Shown piece after piece: positions 9,728-22,572 of a stretch of 64,000 nucleotides of DNA. Within the stretch, counting starts at the first letter, position 1, and every line of letters begins with the position of its first letter. The position numbers and the translations under genes were made by a program. Origin of the DNA: Helianthus annuus. Taxonomy: Eukaryota; Streptophyta; Magnoliopsida; Asterales; Asteraceae. The stretch lies in contig NC_035437.2 of NCBI RefSeq assembly GCF_002127325.2, forward strand, positions 165,269,145 to 165,333,144, written 5' to 3'. Under the pieces are notes generated by a model, which was not told where the DNA came from, ran no database searches, and was given only the letters and a program-made list of their open reading frames with translations.

Positions 9728-12700
9728 ATGCCGCCGAGACGTCAAGAACCGCAAATGCCTACTAATCAGGCAGAACTCCAGCAAATCATTGCTGCTGCCA
9801 TTGCACAATACGCCGCCTCTCAAGGAGGGATTAGTGGAAGCAACTCTGGCAACACTGGCAACAACAACAACCCACCTCATGGTAATACTAAGTCATTTAG
9901 ACATACCATGACCTAATTGGATATCTATAGCAAAGATGCTAATGCCGTTCACATGTTAAACTGTACGTGCAGGGTGCACCTACAAGCAGTTTCTAGACTG
10001 CAAGCCGGTCAATTTTGATGGCACAGGAGGTGCTGTCGCCTTTGTTCGTTGGGCTGAGAAAACTGAATCTGTTCTTCGCATGAGCAAATGCGCACTAGAT
10101 CAGCAAGTCACCTATATCTCTGGGCTATTCTTGGATGGAGCCCTATCTTGGTGGAATTTGCAAGTACAGACACTTGGTGAAGTTGCTGCCTACGCGCTGA
10201 CCTGGACAGAACTGAAGGAACTTATGCGCAAAAAGTACTGTTCCCGCGCTGAAATCCAAAGATTGGAGACAGAGTTCTGGCATTTAAAGATGGAAGGTCC
10301 AAAGATCGCAGAGTACGTTCAGAGGTTCCACGACTTATCACATGTGGTACCCTACATGGTCACTCCGGAGTTCAAAAGGATTGAACATTTTATTTGGGGA
10401 TTAGCTCCTCAAATCATAAGCATGGTGACCTCCTCCAAGCCTGCGACTATTACTGAGGAGATTGATTTGAGCGTGGCTCTCACAAAGGAAGCTATTCGCC
10501 TGAACAAGTTTGATGAAGCTGAGCCAAAGAAGAAAGAGACTCATGTGGAGTCATCAGGAGGTAACAAACGGAAGTTTTCAAACTTCAATCAAGGCACTAG
10601 CGGTGTGGTTAAGAAAGGGGAATCGAGCACGCCAGCTCAGGTTACAGCTGGTAGTGGAAAGAAAGGAAAAGGATACATGGGCGCCCAGCCCAAGTGTAAT
10701 ACCTGCCAGCGCCACCATTCTGGCCGTTGTGGTTTAAAAGTTTGTGAAGCTTGTGGAAAGACTGGCCATTTGAAGGATTCTTGTTGGGCCATTGTGGGCC
10801 AGAGAGGCCAGGGAGGTTTTGGAAACAGAAACACCAACCGGGGCGGAAATGGAAATCGCCCACAAGGGAATAATGGAGGTGATGGGAATACAGTCAACAA
10901 TGCTAATCAAGCGGGCGCTGTGAATCGTAATCAGAGAAATAACCAAGCTGGTGGAAATGGGCAAAGATCCGGATGCTTCAACTGTGGTGATCTTGGGCAT
11001 TACAAGAGGAACTGCCCAGAGTTGAACCAAGCCCGTGGAAGGGTTTTCAACCTAGAAGCAAGGGAAGCGCGCCAGGACCCCAATGTCGTTACTGGTACGT
11101 TCCCTGTAAACCAACGCTATGCATCCGTTTTATTTGATACTGGCGCCGATTATAGCTTCGTGTCATTAGAGTTTAAGAATATGCTTGGTTTAGCCGCTAG
11201 TAAGTTAGATGTTCCGTACTCAATCGAATTGGCTAATGGAAAGTTGGTAGAAGCCAATGAAGTTATCAGAGGTTGTGTGATCGAATTGGGAGAGGGTGAG
11301 TTTGCTCTGGATCTACTACCAGTCCAGTTGGGAAGCTTCGACGTGGTGGTACGAATGGATTGGTTATCAGGCAACAAGGCTGAGATAGTTTGTCACGAAA
11401 AGGCTGTTCGTATCCCAACCGAAGATGGTGAGACCATTGTGGTTCACGGAGAGAAGCGTGATACGCCGTTAAGGATTATCAGCTGCCTCAAAGCGCGCAA
11501 ATGTTTACAGAAGGGATGTGCTGCCTTTCTGGCACATATTGTAGATAGGAAAGCTGAAGAACCGAAGATCCAAGACATCCTTGTCGTGAGGGAATATCCA
11601 GAAGTCTTCCCAGAGGACTTACCTGGACTGCCACCTCAGAGGCAAGTGGAGTTTCACATCGACTTAGTTCCAGGCGCTGCACCTGTGGCTAAGGCACCCT
11701 ATAGACTTGCTCCGTCTGAGATGCAAGAACTATCGACACAACTTCAGGAGTTGTTAGACAAGGGATTTATTCGACCAAGCTTCTCGCCTTGGGGAGCTCC
11801 GGTCCTATTTGTCAAGAAGAAGGACGGTAGTTTCCGTATGTGTATCGACTACCGGGAGTTGAATAAGCTGACGATCAAGAATAGATACCCCCTGCCAAGG
11901 ATTGATGATCTGTTTGACCAACTGCAAGGTTCGAGCTTTTATTCAAAGATCGATCTTCGATCTAGATACCATCAGTTAAGGATACAGGAGGAGAGTATCC
12001 CGAAGACAGCCTTCAGAACTCGATATGGACACTACGAGTTTCTAGTCATGCCGTTTGGGTTGACAAATGCACCTGCAGTGTTCATGGATTTGATTAATAG
12101 AGTTTGCAAGCCGTACTTGGATAAGTTCGTGATCGTGTTTATCGATGACATCTTGATTTATTCAAAGACAAAGGCTGAGCACGAACAGCATTTAAGAGCC
12201 ATTTTGGAACTGCTGAAGAAAGAACAACTGTATGCCAAGTTCTCTAAGTGCGAGTTTTGGCTACGTGAAGTACAGTTCCTTGGGCACATGGTGAATGGAG
12301 ATGGAATTCATGTTGATCCCACCAAGATCGAAGCGATCAAGAATTGGGAAACGCCAAAGACGCCAACCAAGATTCGGCAATTCTTGGGTTTGGCTGGCTA
12401 CTATCGAAGGTTCATTGAGAACTTTTCAAAGATCGCTCAACCATTGACGCTCCTCACGCAGAAGGATAAGAAGTTTGATTGGGGAATCAAACAGGAAGAA
12501 GCGTTCCAGATATTGAAAGATAAGCTCTGCAATGCGCCAATCTTAGCACTACCGAAAGGTACGGAAGATTTTGTGGTATACTGTGACGCCTCACGTCAAG
12601 GATTGGGTTGTGTGTTGATGCAACGCCAAAAGGTTATTGCTTATGCGTCACGACAGCTGAAGGTACATGAAAAGAACTATACCACTCACGATTTGGAACT

Positions 12701-14426
12701 CGGCGCAGTGGTTTTTGCTTTAAAAATCTGGAGACACTACCTTTATGGTACGAAGTGTACAATCTTCACAGATCAAAAGAGCCTCCAGCATATATTCAAC
12801 CAGAAGGAGTTGAATATGAGACAAAGACGATGGGTAGAGTTGTTGAATGACTACGACTGCGAAATAAAGTATCACCAAGGGAAGGCGAATGTGGTCGCTG
12901 ATGCCCTAAGTCGAAAAGAGAGGATCAAGCCCATAAGGGTTAGGGCTTTGGAAATGATAATTCAGACCGATCTTTCCTTGCGCATTCGTGCCGCGCAGAA
13001 AGAAGCTCTCAAGGAAGGGAACCTTGAAGAGGAATATCTCCGTGGGATGGAGAAGCTATTGGTACCAAACGGGGAAGGAACGTTATGTTTTGAGAAAAGG
13101 ATTTGGGTTCCTTTGTTTGGAGGTTTAAGGAAGGTTATTTTTGATGAGGCACACAAATCGCGGTACTCTATCCACCCAGGAGCGGATAAGATGTACCAAG
13201 ATCTTAAGGATTATTATTGGTGGCCTAGGATGAAAGGCGATGTTGCTGTTTATGTGAGCAAGTGTTTAACATGCGCTAAGGTGAAAGCGGAATACCAGAA
13301 GCCTTCGGGACTCCTGCAACAACCGGAAATTCCCAAGTGGAAGTGGGAACAAATCTCCATGGTTTTAGTTACAAAGTTGCCAAGAACGCCAAAAGGCCAT
13401 GACACTATTTGGGTAATAGTGGATTGATTGACGAAGTCAGCACACTTTTTACCTATCAGAGAGAAGGATAATACGAGCAAGTTGGCCGAAATTTACATGA
13501 AAGAGATTGTTACACGCCATGGAGTACCTCTCTCAATCATCTCTGATAGAGACGGAAGGTTCGTCTCAAGGATTTGGCAATCCTTCCAGGAAGCTTTTGG
13601 CTCGCAATTGAATATGAGCACCGCGTTTCACCCGCAGACCGACGGTCAAAGCGAATGGACGATACAGACTTTGGAAGACATGCTGAGAGCATGTGTTATG
13701 GATTTGGACGGTAGCTGGGATAAGCATTTGCCTTTGGTTGAATTTTCATACAACAACAGCTACCACGCCAGTATTGGTGCCGCGCCATTCGAAGCTCTTT
13801 ATGGCCGCAAGTGCAGATCACCGCTCTGTTGGTCTGACGCAGGTGATAGACAGTTGGTTGGTCCTGATGTGGTCCAGGAAACCACAGATAAGATTGCACA
13901 AATCCGAGATCGCATCAGTGCGGCTCGTGACCGTCAGAAAGCCTACGCGGATCGAAAAAGGAAACCTCTGGAGTTTGAGGTAGGAGATATGGTTTTGTTG
14001 AAGGTATCACCCTGGAAGGGTGTGGCACGCTTCGGGAAGCGTGGGAAGTTGAATCCGCGGTATATTGGCCCATTCAGAATTCTGGAAAGAATTGGGTCCG
14101 TAGCATACAAGTTGGATCTACCTGCCGAACTGAATGGAGTTCACGATACGTTCCACGTATCAAATTTGAGAAAGAGTCCAACGCAAGATACCGTTGTCAT
14201 TCCTACCGACGAAATTCATGTTGACGACACGCTCCACTTCGTTGAAGAACCCGTTGAGGTTACGGATTGGAAAGTGAACAAGACCCGCCGGAGCAGTGTC
14301 AAGCTCGTCAAGGTTCGTTGGAATTCCAGACATGGTCCTGAATTCACCTGGGAACGTGAGGACTGGATGAAAGAGAAATACCCCCACTTATTTCCCAAGA
14401 ACCCTGCAACTAGAAGCAGAACTTAA
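9728..14426 (+). CDS. gag-pol polyprotein of element B (one nonsense codon; candidate gag intron)
   Basis: The start ATG at 9728 opens a Gln/Ala-rich Gag N-terminus. The frame continues after removal of a 91-bp GT-AG segment (9882-9972). Then come the Gag core (WW around 10152), two CX2CX4HX4C knuckles (about 10744 and 10972), protease with DTGA at 11136-11147, RT with FIDD near 12138, RNase H with YCDAS near 12580, integrase HHCC zinc region (13151-13290) and the DDE core (Asp at 13422, Asp near 13545, Glu near 13652). A chromodomain-like end (about 14240-14390) precedes TAA at 14424. TGA at 13425-13427 interrupts integrase directly after its first catalytic Asp; element A has CGA there. The usual Arg after the catalytic Glu is Trp here. 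Without suppression of that stop the product lacks a complete integrase. Confidence 0.93.
9882..9972 (+). other. Candidate 91-bp spliceosomal intron in gag
   Basis: Reading through this segment meets stops (for example TAA at 9914). Removing it joins CAT-G to GG-TGC and restores the frame of the downstream Gag at a point where related Gag proteins read PHGCTYK. It begins GTAATA, ends TGCAG, is AT-rich and contains TGCTAAT, a good plant branch-site match, 30-35 bp before the 3' end. An insertion that happens to look like an intron remains possible. Confidence 0.62.
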
Positions 14427-14450
14427 AATTTCGGGACGAAATTTTTCTAA

Positions 14451-14461
14451 CGGGGGCAGAA
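14451..14461 (+). promoter_or_regulatory. Polypurine tract of element B
   Basis: CGGGGGCAGAA followed by TG of the LTR, 24 bp after the gag-pol stop. It is the plus-strand priming site by position and composition. Confidence 0.88.
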
Positions 14462-17400
14462 TGTGACAACCCTCACTAAACCAGGTATCCGTACGGTTTA
14501 ATTAATAATTAATTGCTGCTTAATTACTGTGCTTACTTGAAATTACTGATGAACTGCTACTTGATTTCTGATACTTGTATATTCCTGCATCATACTTTAC
14601 ATACCGTCACTACATTATTTACATACTGAACTCTAGTGACAAACATGATGCACAAAAGCACAGTAGCACTATGAACGGATAACCTATTGAACATGCTGAT
14701 AAGCCAGCATCAGGCAGATATTGCCTCTAAGGCCTGTATGAGCCAGAAATATTTCACTACACCCATAGTGAGTGTAGGGATACAAGGGTTGTAGAACCGC
14801 GTCTCTAGGAATAAGTTACAGTGACTGGATGTGCCTAAAACATACACTAAGCACTTTAACGGATTACTATCCAACCGAACAACCGGACTATACCCGGAAC
14901 ATAAAAATATGGTCATTAACATTATCTGTCTTTTTCTGAGCCAGTTAGGGTCCCTAAATACCCTAACACCCGCTTTAAAACACAACACACAACTAACTGG
15001 GTTAATATTTAACTAACTTACTTAACCTAACTATTAAGCTAACTAATAGTTGAAAATGGACTAGACCCCCCCCCCTTGGGCCGATTTCGGTCACATGGTG
15101 ACCTTAACTTGTACCATTTTGAATATTATAATCTCTTATGTTCCATATCAAGAGGACATTGAAACCATTGGACATTAATCTCAAGTTTATCTATAAGTAA
15201 CTTGTAATTACACTTGAACATTCACAACCCATAACATCACACAAAAACACTCTCTTTCCCTCTCTATATGCTTCGGCCGAACACCCCCCCTATACATCCA
15301 TCATTTTCGAGTTTCCTTCATCACATTCCAAGAACATACAAGCATCAAGGGTCACGTATTAGGAGGCTTGGTGCAAACGGAAGGCGAAGGACCTCATTCT
15401 CTAGCTTTTATCCACCCTATTTGCGCTTAGATTCTTCCCTAGCCTCGAGATAGTGGTATGTTACTTAAATCACTTACTCGAACTATTTTGAAGTGGTTAA
15501 TATGATGTGTAACGGTTAAAACTCGAAATCTTACAAGTTGATACTTCAAAGTCTACTAAAAACACAAATAAAGATGGTTAAAAGCTTATAAGTTGTGTAA
15601 ATGTTGTAGTATTTATTTTGTGTGGTTGTTTGGACCCGATCTATGTTGTGGTAGGTCGGATCATCATTTAACCCGGGTTGGTCATGATCATGGATCATGA
15701 CATAAGGTTATTTTGAATGAAACAAGGGTTAAAGGGTGAAACTCTACCACACACGAATCATGAACTTGTGTAAAAGCATTTTTACTTGTAAAATAGTGTT
15801 TAAAACTAGCAGATCTACGTATCTACAAGTGGTATTTTCAAAGGATCGAGTGTCAAGAAAATCATGTTTTCTAAAGACGGATCCTATGATAACTAGAATG
15901 ATTTTTAGAACACACAAGTGTGTAAACACTTGTGTAACGCGAAGTTTCGGCAAAATAACTATTTTTGTAAAATTTACAAGAAGATGTAAAGACGGACTTT
16001 CTATAAAAACGGGGTTTTTATGAAACCGGACTAATTTATATTAAGATCCGCTAAAAGTAATGAGATTTACTTCATATTTTTGAGTAAATCACAAGTTCAT
16101 GAAATCTTTGCGATTTACATATTTATTAACTAGTTTGCTGTGTTGAATATTGGCTTGATTGAATAAGAAAATTGTTGGATTGACTTGTAAAAGAAAATGA
16201 TACGCTTGAAAGCGTGGCCACCTCCAGTTACAGAGGAAACTCTGGCGAAATATTTCCAAAAACCTAACACTTAGAATTATTTTCATTATAAAGTGTTAGA
16301 AATACTTTTCGACATGTTTTCAAAATATAAATTTCGCCACGACTTTATTTACAAATATCGGAGGTGGGATTTTCACAAAATTAAACGTGATAAATATATA
16401 TTTAGTAAATATATTTTCACAACATTATTTGTGATTATTTTGTGAAATATATAATATTATTTTTAGGGTAAAAATAATATTATCGAACGTTAACGAATCC
16501 AAAATAATACGAACGCGTATATTTGACAAAGTATTATTTTGGGAGAATTTTGTGAAGTAAAAATATAATATTTTTGAGAAAAATATTTATATTTTGGAAT
16601 TGGAAATAAATATATATATATATTAAGTGAGGCTTAATAATATAATTCGAACGCACATGTATTAAATCCCCCATCCTTGGGAAGGAAAATAATTACCAAG
16701 TATATTCGGAATGTAAACACGAAATAGTTGTCTAACTATTTCCCAAAAACCTAAACCATAAAGCTAAGGCACGGCCGTCCGTCTAATAGAGTTAGTACAT
16801 GTAGGTCGTTGCACAGCTGCTTGACTTGGAGTATACTTGGTAGAGACGCACTGCTGTGAGTTCATGTCCCCCTTTTCTCTTAACTGTTTTCAGTTTTCTA
16901 AACTGCGGGGGTGAAATACATGTTACTATGATTACGAATATTTCTTACATGGTATGGTTAGCGTAAGGAGGGTTGTTACTTAGATCATGTGAATGGGTAG
17001 GCGGAAACTTGAGGTCATTAATCCTCAGGGTAGGACCGAGGGGCAGCAGCGGTAGATCTACTTGGGTGTAGCGAGCCCAACCCCAGGCCCAGCATAACGG
17101 ACCTCGGGGTGACTTTGTACCCAACGCATAAGTCTGCTAGGTTTGAGCCTTCCTACTTGCATTTCACACATATCAATGGCCTTGCAAACCATTGGTGATC
17201 TCTTTTTCCTTATTTGCTACATACCAGGATTTTTATACAAACAAAGGTTTATTTGCTCACTTACACATGAACTCGCTCAACATTATTGTTGATTTTTCAA
17301 CTTACATGTATTTCAGGGAATTAAAGGATCTGGCACGGTATGACACGTTTTCCCGCTGCACTATTTCCGAGGTCATCCGGGTTTTGGGAATGTGACTCTT

Positions 17401-17644
17401 TCCTGGACAAGTCACAGTCCTTAAACCATGTTTATGTTATGTTTAAGTTTGTAATGTTGTTGAACAAGGTTATGGTTGTTAGGGTGTTTTCCCGTTAAAA
17501 CAATGTTGTTGTTTTTGGATTTTAAAACTAAAATGAATGGATGATCTTGCATGGTTTTTATTCATATAGCTTTGTTATGGTTAAGCTATGGTATTAAGAT
17601 GTCACACCAAATTAACCACGCTTCCGCAAAGCCAGGGTGTGACA
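14462..17644 (+). repeat. 3' LTR of element B (3183 bp)
   Basis: It starts TGTGACAACC after the polypurine tract and ends GGTGTGACA before the GATTG duplication. It matches 3764-7086 except for scattered substitutions, small indels (for example an extra GGGTTAAA-like stretch near 15727) and lack of the 153-bp block. Confidence 0.95.
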
Positions 17645-17649
17645 GATTG
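17645..17649. repeat. Target-site duplication of element B, right copy (GATTG)
   Basis: Identical to 3759-3763 and directly after the last base of element B. It marks the point where the LTR of element A resumes. Confidence 0.93.
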
Positions 17650-18582
17650 AAACTATCCAACGAATGTTTAAGTGCTGCTCAATTTGGGTTTATACTTTGT
17701 CATTCGTCGTTAATTCGATGGATGTTTAAGTATCGCACTTTGTCATTTATTGTGAGGGTTTAATCTCGTGAATTGTCGTAAATGCTGTATTAGTTACTAA
17801 CCTAGTTCGTGTGCATTATTATTTAATTTAGGTTAAACAGGCTAATCAGTAGATTAAACTCCGCCCGCATAAATCGGCAATGTGAATCATTCTCTTTTTA
17901 TCAAATTACTTTCAAAACCCTATTTGCTTTCCAGTTATAATTACAGGGATTAAGTCTTTGCAAATCTTAAAGTTACTGGCAGTAAGTGGGGTATTGTGCA
18001 CATTACTGTTGTTTTATCAGATTAGGTGGGCGTACCTAAGTCATGATACATGTCACTTTTAGGTGAACGGACCTAAATAGTGATACACGTCACTGTTGGG
18101 TGACAGGACCCAATAGTGATATGACCACAGTCATAGATCCGGTCGAATAACAACTGGACCAGATAATTATAAGATAGGAGCAATTGTAATCGCTCTTAAT
18201 ACTGTAAATTATAACTAAATATTGTTTTAAACAAAAAGAATGATTCACTCAGTATTTCCCCGCTGACAAAACCTTTTTCAAACATGTTTCAGGGGATTTG
18301 TTGTGATCCAGGAAAAGTGCCGTGAAGCACTACAAGCTTAAGGAAGTGACTCAATGTAAATAAATAAAGAAACATGTTTTGTAAAATAAAGATTTCCTAG
18401 TGAAATCCCCTTATTGTAAATTACAGGGTTTTATCCCTAAATTATGTAATAAAATAAAAGGGCATTTTTTTATTTTATTAAAAGATCCTGTTTAAAGAAT
18501 TCCGCTGTCGCCTAAATTAAATACCACGGGATTCCTGTCCCACGGCTCTGGACCGGGTTAAACCGGGGCTAGGGCCGTGACA
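17650..18582 (+). repeat. 3' LTR of element A, second part (R-U5 side)
   Basis: This continues the LTR broken at 3763 and ends GGGCCGTGACA at 18582, giving the expected TG...CA ends with 3269. It carries no ORF of interest. The flank after 18582 is a different element (C), so A probably inserted into C, but A's own target duplication cannot be checked because its 5' end is outside the window. Confidence 0.82.
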
Positions 18583-18650
18583 CTTAGCCTCTCCAGATCA
18601 TCATTCTTGACAGGTTTGTCTAATTCTTGAGTATGGCAAATAAAAGCAAT

Positions 18651-19306
18651 ATGTCAAGGTGCTTCAATGTCTTGAGTTGATCTGGTTTGGAATGGTACGT
18701 CGACCAGTATTCGATTCCATCATCCCTTAATCCGATTCTTCCGGAAAAAGATACGGCTATCTACCCCTTCGTTCTAGGCAAGATAGGGGTTTATACCAGG
18801 ATGTTCGACTACTGTAACTACCGGATTCCTTTGACCAATTTTTTTATCTAGGTTCCGACGTTTCATGAGGTTCATCTTTCCAAGATGAACCCTTTTGGTC
18901 TTGCCAAAGTGTGCCAGTTTGAGCTCTCCTGCCGCGGCTTAGGGTCGGACCCGGATTTGGATGTGTTCCGGGCTTTTTACAGATTAAACCGAACCGGAGA
19001 TTGGTATACGTTCGAGGTTCAGAATAAGAATGCTACTTGCTTTTTGTGGATTACATCAAGTTTGAAGGACTGTAAAGATCGCTTCTTTCTGGTGGATGAT
19101 TGTTGTGTTCCGGCCGAAATGGCTTGGAGGTCAAGGAGATCGAGCATGCCTGGACCTCTTCCTGAAAACTTTCAATTTAATAAAGTTTTATATGCGTCGT
19201 TGATAAAGGAGGTCGGTCATATCCAGAAGTTTCCGGAACACATCCTTGTCATGGGGAGGATAAGCACTATCTGGTCTGAACCTGAGTATTACCTAACACT
19301 TCGTTA
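18651..19306 (+). pseudogene. Accessory ORF of Tat element C ('putative gypsy-type transposase' family), 5' exon
   Basis: One frame from ATG 18651 to 19304 encodes a segment typical of the plant protein family annotated as putative gypsy-type transposon protein (Transposase_28, PF04195). Its features are the YPF start (about 18760), the MNPFGLAKV stretch (18885), RAFYRLNRTGDWYTF (about 18970) and KDRFFLVDD (about 19077). Stops at 18678 (TGA) and near 18850 (TAG) break it. Known members lie in Tat retrotransposons; the function is unknown. The orientation is opposite to the pol fragment at 22743-23962, as in element D. The stop at 19304 is followed by an apparent intron. Confidence 0.7.
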
Positions 19307-19385
19307 GGGCGGAGAGGGTTAGTTGCATTCCTTATCAGGATGTTGCTTTTCTTTTTTCTCGTGCTTCGTACCCTTTCAGCCGCTT

Positions 19386-19388
<3 letters not shown>

Positions 19389-19428
<40 letters not shown>
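19389..19428. repeat. (TA)n microsatellite
   Basis: About 40 bp of alternating AT directly before the first TIR element. It lies in what looks like an intron of the accessory ORF of element C. Confidence 0.95.
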
Positions 19429-19430
<2 letters not shown>

Positions 19431-19890
19431 GAAGGTTCATTGGGGAACACTAAAAACGTGGGGAACAGCGGGGAACCGACTCAAACGAATTCCGACTCAT
19501 TACAGCGGCGTTGGAACCGGCTCGTCGAACCCTAACTAGGATCTCTTAACCCTAAACCCTAAATCCTAACTCCGAAACTCTAATCCCTAAAGCTAAAAAA
19601 ATAAGGCTAAAACCTAAGCTAACCGTAAAATCTAAACTATAAACCCTAAAAATTAAACCCAAAAGGCTAAACATAAAGCTAAACCATAAACCCTAGAGCT
19701 AAACCCTAAAAGCCAAACCCTATTATATTTAGGGTTTAGGGGTTATGATTTAGAGTTTAGGGTTAAGAGATCCTAGTTAGGGTTCGATGAGCCGGTTCCA
19801 ACGCCGTTGGAATGAGTGCAATTGAAGTTCGTTTGATTCGGTTCCCCACTGTTCCCCACTTTTTTAGTGTTCCCCAATGAATCTCACACT
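19429..19890. mobile_element. TIR element 1 with telomere-like core, flanked by (TA)n
   Basis: Two inverted arms of more than 100 bp (about 19429-19570 and 19730-19890) match, starting with a TTCATTGGGGAACACTAAAA-type end. The core contains degenerate CCCTAAA units on one side and TTTAGGG units on the other, which also pair. No ORF is present. The (TA)n on both sides suggests a microsatellite-targeting non-autonomous element, like the rice 'micron' MITEs. Confidence 0.78.
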
Positions 19891-19903
19891 ATATATATAT
19901 ATA
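19891..19903. repeat. Short (TA)n between TIR elements 1 and 2
   Basis: Thirteen bases of alternating AT separate two unrelated inverted-repeat elements. Confidence 0.85.
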
Positions 19904-20262
19904 GGGGATGGTTCAAATGAAAACCACTTTTATTGTGAAAACTCGAAAACTAACTAAAAAAAGCCTAAAAAACACACCAATTTTTTTTTTTCAATTTTCT
20001 TATAAAAAATCGCAGGTTTTTTTATATAAAAAAACATTTTTTCAAAAAAAAAATTTGTATTACACATGTGTAATACGACACATGTGTAGTACGACACATG
20101 TGTAGTATTACGCATGTGCATTACAATTTTTTTTTTTTTGAATTTTTTTATATACTAAAGTGGCGAAAATTTGTATGCAAAAAAAAATCTGGTATGTTTT
20201 TTTGGTTTTTTTAATTAGTTTTCGAGTTTTCACAATAACTAGTGGTTTTCATTTGAACCTTC

Positions 20263-20265
<3 letters not shown>
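19904..20265. mobile_element. TIR element 2, flanked by (TA)n
   Basis: The ends are inverted copies of each other (GGGGATGGTTCAAATGAAAA at the left, its near-complement at 20242-20265), and the pairing extends inward through the CGAAAACTAA region. The centre is A/T-rich with four near-palindromes of the ACACATGTGTA type at about 20063-20120. There is no coding capacity. Confidence 0.78.

Positions 20266-20299
<34 letters not shown>
20266..20299. repeat. (TA)n microsatellite
   Basis: Alternating AT between TIR elements 2 and 3. Confidence 0.92.
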
Positions 20300-20300
<1 letters not shown>

Positions 20301-22572
20301 AATTAGGTTCAAATGTGAACAACTTCTCCAAAGTGAACTATGTGAACCGATCTGGGCCCTTGACTTTTATGATCTTGAGATTTAAATGAGTGGCATGATA
20401 GTAATTATTTGCTTAATTTTTTCCATTTAATTTAATACATAAGGGTATATTCGTAATTACACAATCAAAATAATTCAATAAAGAAACCTAAATTCTTTCC
20501 ATTATTTAAAATCCAATTAATTTTCAAATCCAGTAAATTTGGTCTCTCTCTCTCCATCAATCAGTTTCAAATCTAGTTTTTATGGCATCTCCATCTCGAT
20601 GAAGAACAACTGCCGGAGGAATGAATCGCCGTTTCATCGTTGGATCTCGATGAAGAACAAACTGTTGGACGACGAAATCAGGCTTCAATTTTTGTCCGTT
20701 TCATCGTCATTTCATCGCCGGCATTGATTTTCGCCGGATCGTTTTTCACATCCGAATCAATTCGGCGTCAATGCGCTGTCGCACATCCGCCTCATTCGAT
20801 CGATCCGCTGATTGTGTTCATCAAGCACATCAGATTCTGCTTGTAAGTTTTTTTTAACGGTGTAAAGTATCGGTACTATGTTGTGCTATGTTGTTATGTG
20901 GTATATGAATCGTTAATTAATAATTTTATGATGTTTTTGCCGTAGTAGTAAAAAGTAAAAATCAAAAAGTCTGAATCGATTAATATTAACATGTTTTTGT
21001 TTTGTAGTATAATTATTTTAATTACACCGTTCGATTTGTTATATACGTGTCAGTGGTTGAATTGTTTTGGGAGATTTTTTGTTAGTCTGAATAACAATAG
21101 CGTTGGATAATTGTGTAAGGTTTTCCTAGGGTTAGGAGATGAAAATTTGGGATTTTATTGGATTATTTACCTAGTTTTTGTTGTGATAGGTTTCTAATTT
21201 TTTTGCTCGTTATTATGCTTGTAGTTTATTTGTAGGTTTTAATTGTGAGTTTGATTAGCGTATGTGTGGATAGTAAAATTCGAAAACACGATCGCCAAAG
21301 TGGATGAATAAGTTGAAAAACTTGTTTGGATTATTTTGATGTTGAATGGTTAATAGCCGTCGTTATCAATAGTGGGTTAGGGTTTAGTTTCTTTTTTTAT
21401 ACCATTGTACACATGTGTATTTAGATTATTGGTATTGTTTTTTTTGGAAAATGTGATGAAGATTACCCTGGGTTGTACACATATGTACAGGGGTGTTTTA
21501 TGTTTATTATGCTCTGTTTGAGGTGGGTGTACACATGTGTATTCCGATTATTGGTATTGTTTTTTTTTTGGAAAATGTGATGAACATTGTACATTGGGTT
21601 GTACACATATGTACAATGTGTTTTTTGTTTATTATGCTATGTTTTGAGGCGGGTGTACACACGTGTATTCCAATTTTGCTCTCTTTTTAATGCGATGTAC
21701 ACATGTCTATAACGTCTGTTTTTGTGATATCTCGGAATTTTTTGTGAATTATGCAAAGTATTAGTTGCTGAGTTTTTTTTGTGCTATTATAGGAGATGTC
21801 GTTAACGAGAAAAGTGGAGATGGAAGATCGATAAGGATGATTCACGTATGGGCTTAGCTGATGTGACCCGGTTAACGAGAAAAGTGGAGATGGAAGGCCG
21901 AAAAGGATGTTTTTAATGGTATGTTTGTTTGCTTGGTCGATAAGGATGATTCAGCATACAACGTGGCGAATACTTGTAAAAGACTATGTTTTTTTTTGTT
22001 TTTCCGATTATGTTGGTTTATTGTTTTTCCGGTTATGTTGGGTTTATTGTTTTTACGAAACTGGAACTTGTAAGTGTATGTTTTTTTTTGCTTGGTTTGA
22101 CAAACATTATGGAACTTGTAATTTCTTAAATATAAAATAGTTTACAGGTTTTGTTTCTATGTATGTATTATGTAGCTAATTACACATATGTACGATGCTG
22201 AGTACACATGCGTACTGTTCTATTCATATCCAAGTACACATGTGTATATCGTTGAAATATAAATGCAACGTGGATCTTAAAAATCAAAATTTGAATTCTG
22301 GTAATGAAATTTGAAAGTTGCTTTGATCTTAAAAATTGAAATTGAAATCTGGTGATTTGTTGTTTTGATAATTATCTTCTTAAAAATAAAAGATATTGTG
22401 GATAATGAATTTAAAATAGGAAATATGTAACTTAATTCAATTATTAAATTAATGATTTAAATCTAACTTTTTATATAATTACAATCCTATCCTTAACAAC
22501 TAAAAAGGAAATCAAGGGTCCAAATCAGTTCACACAGTTCACTCTTGAGAGGTTGTTCACTCTAGAACCCTA

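Larger units (their letters stand above)
3764..17644 (+). mobile_element. Element B: complete 13.9-kb Ty3 chromovirus (Tekay/Del-like)
   Basis: Both LTRs (TGTGACAACC...GGTGTGACA), an initiator-tRNA-Met primer site, gag-pol, a polypurine tract and a perfect 5-bp target duplication are present, so both ends are certain. It landed inside the 3' LTR of element A in the same orientation. Between the primer site and gag lie a tandem-repeat leader and a long acidic ORF. The only clear nonsense codon in gag-pol is TGA at 13425. LTRs differ by some substitutions and indels, chiefly a 153-bp block present only in the 5' copy, so the insertion is not brand new. Confidence 0.96.

Noticed and set aside
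19535..19775. Interstitial telomere
   Set aside because: Units are degenerate, change strand halfway and lie within the inverted arms of a TIR element.
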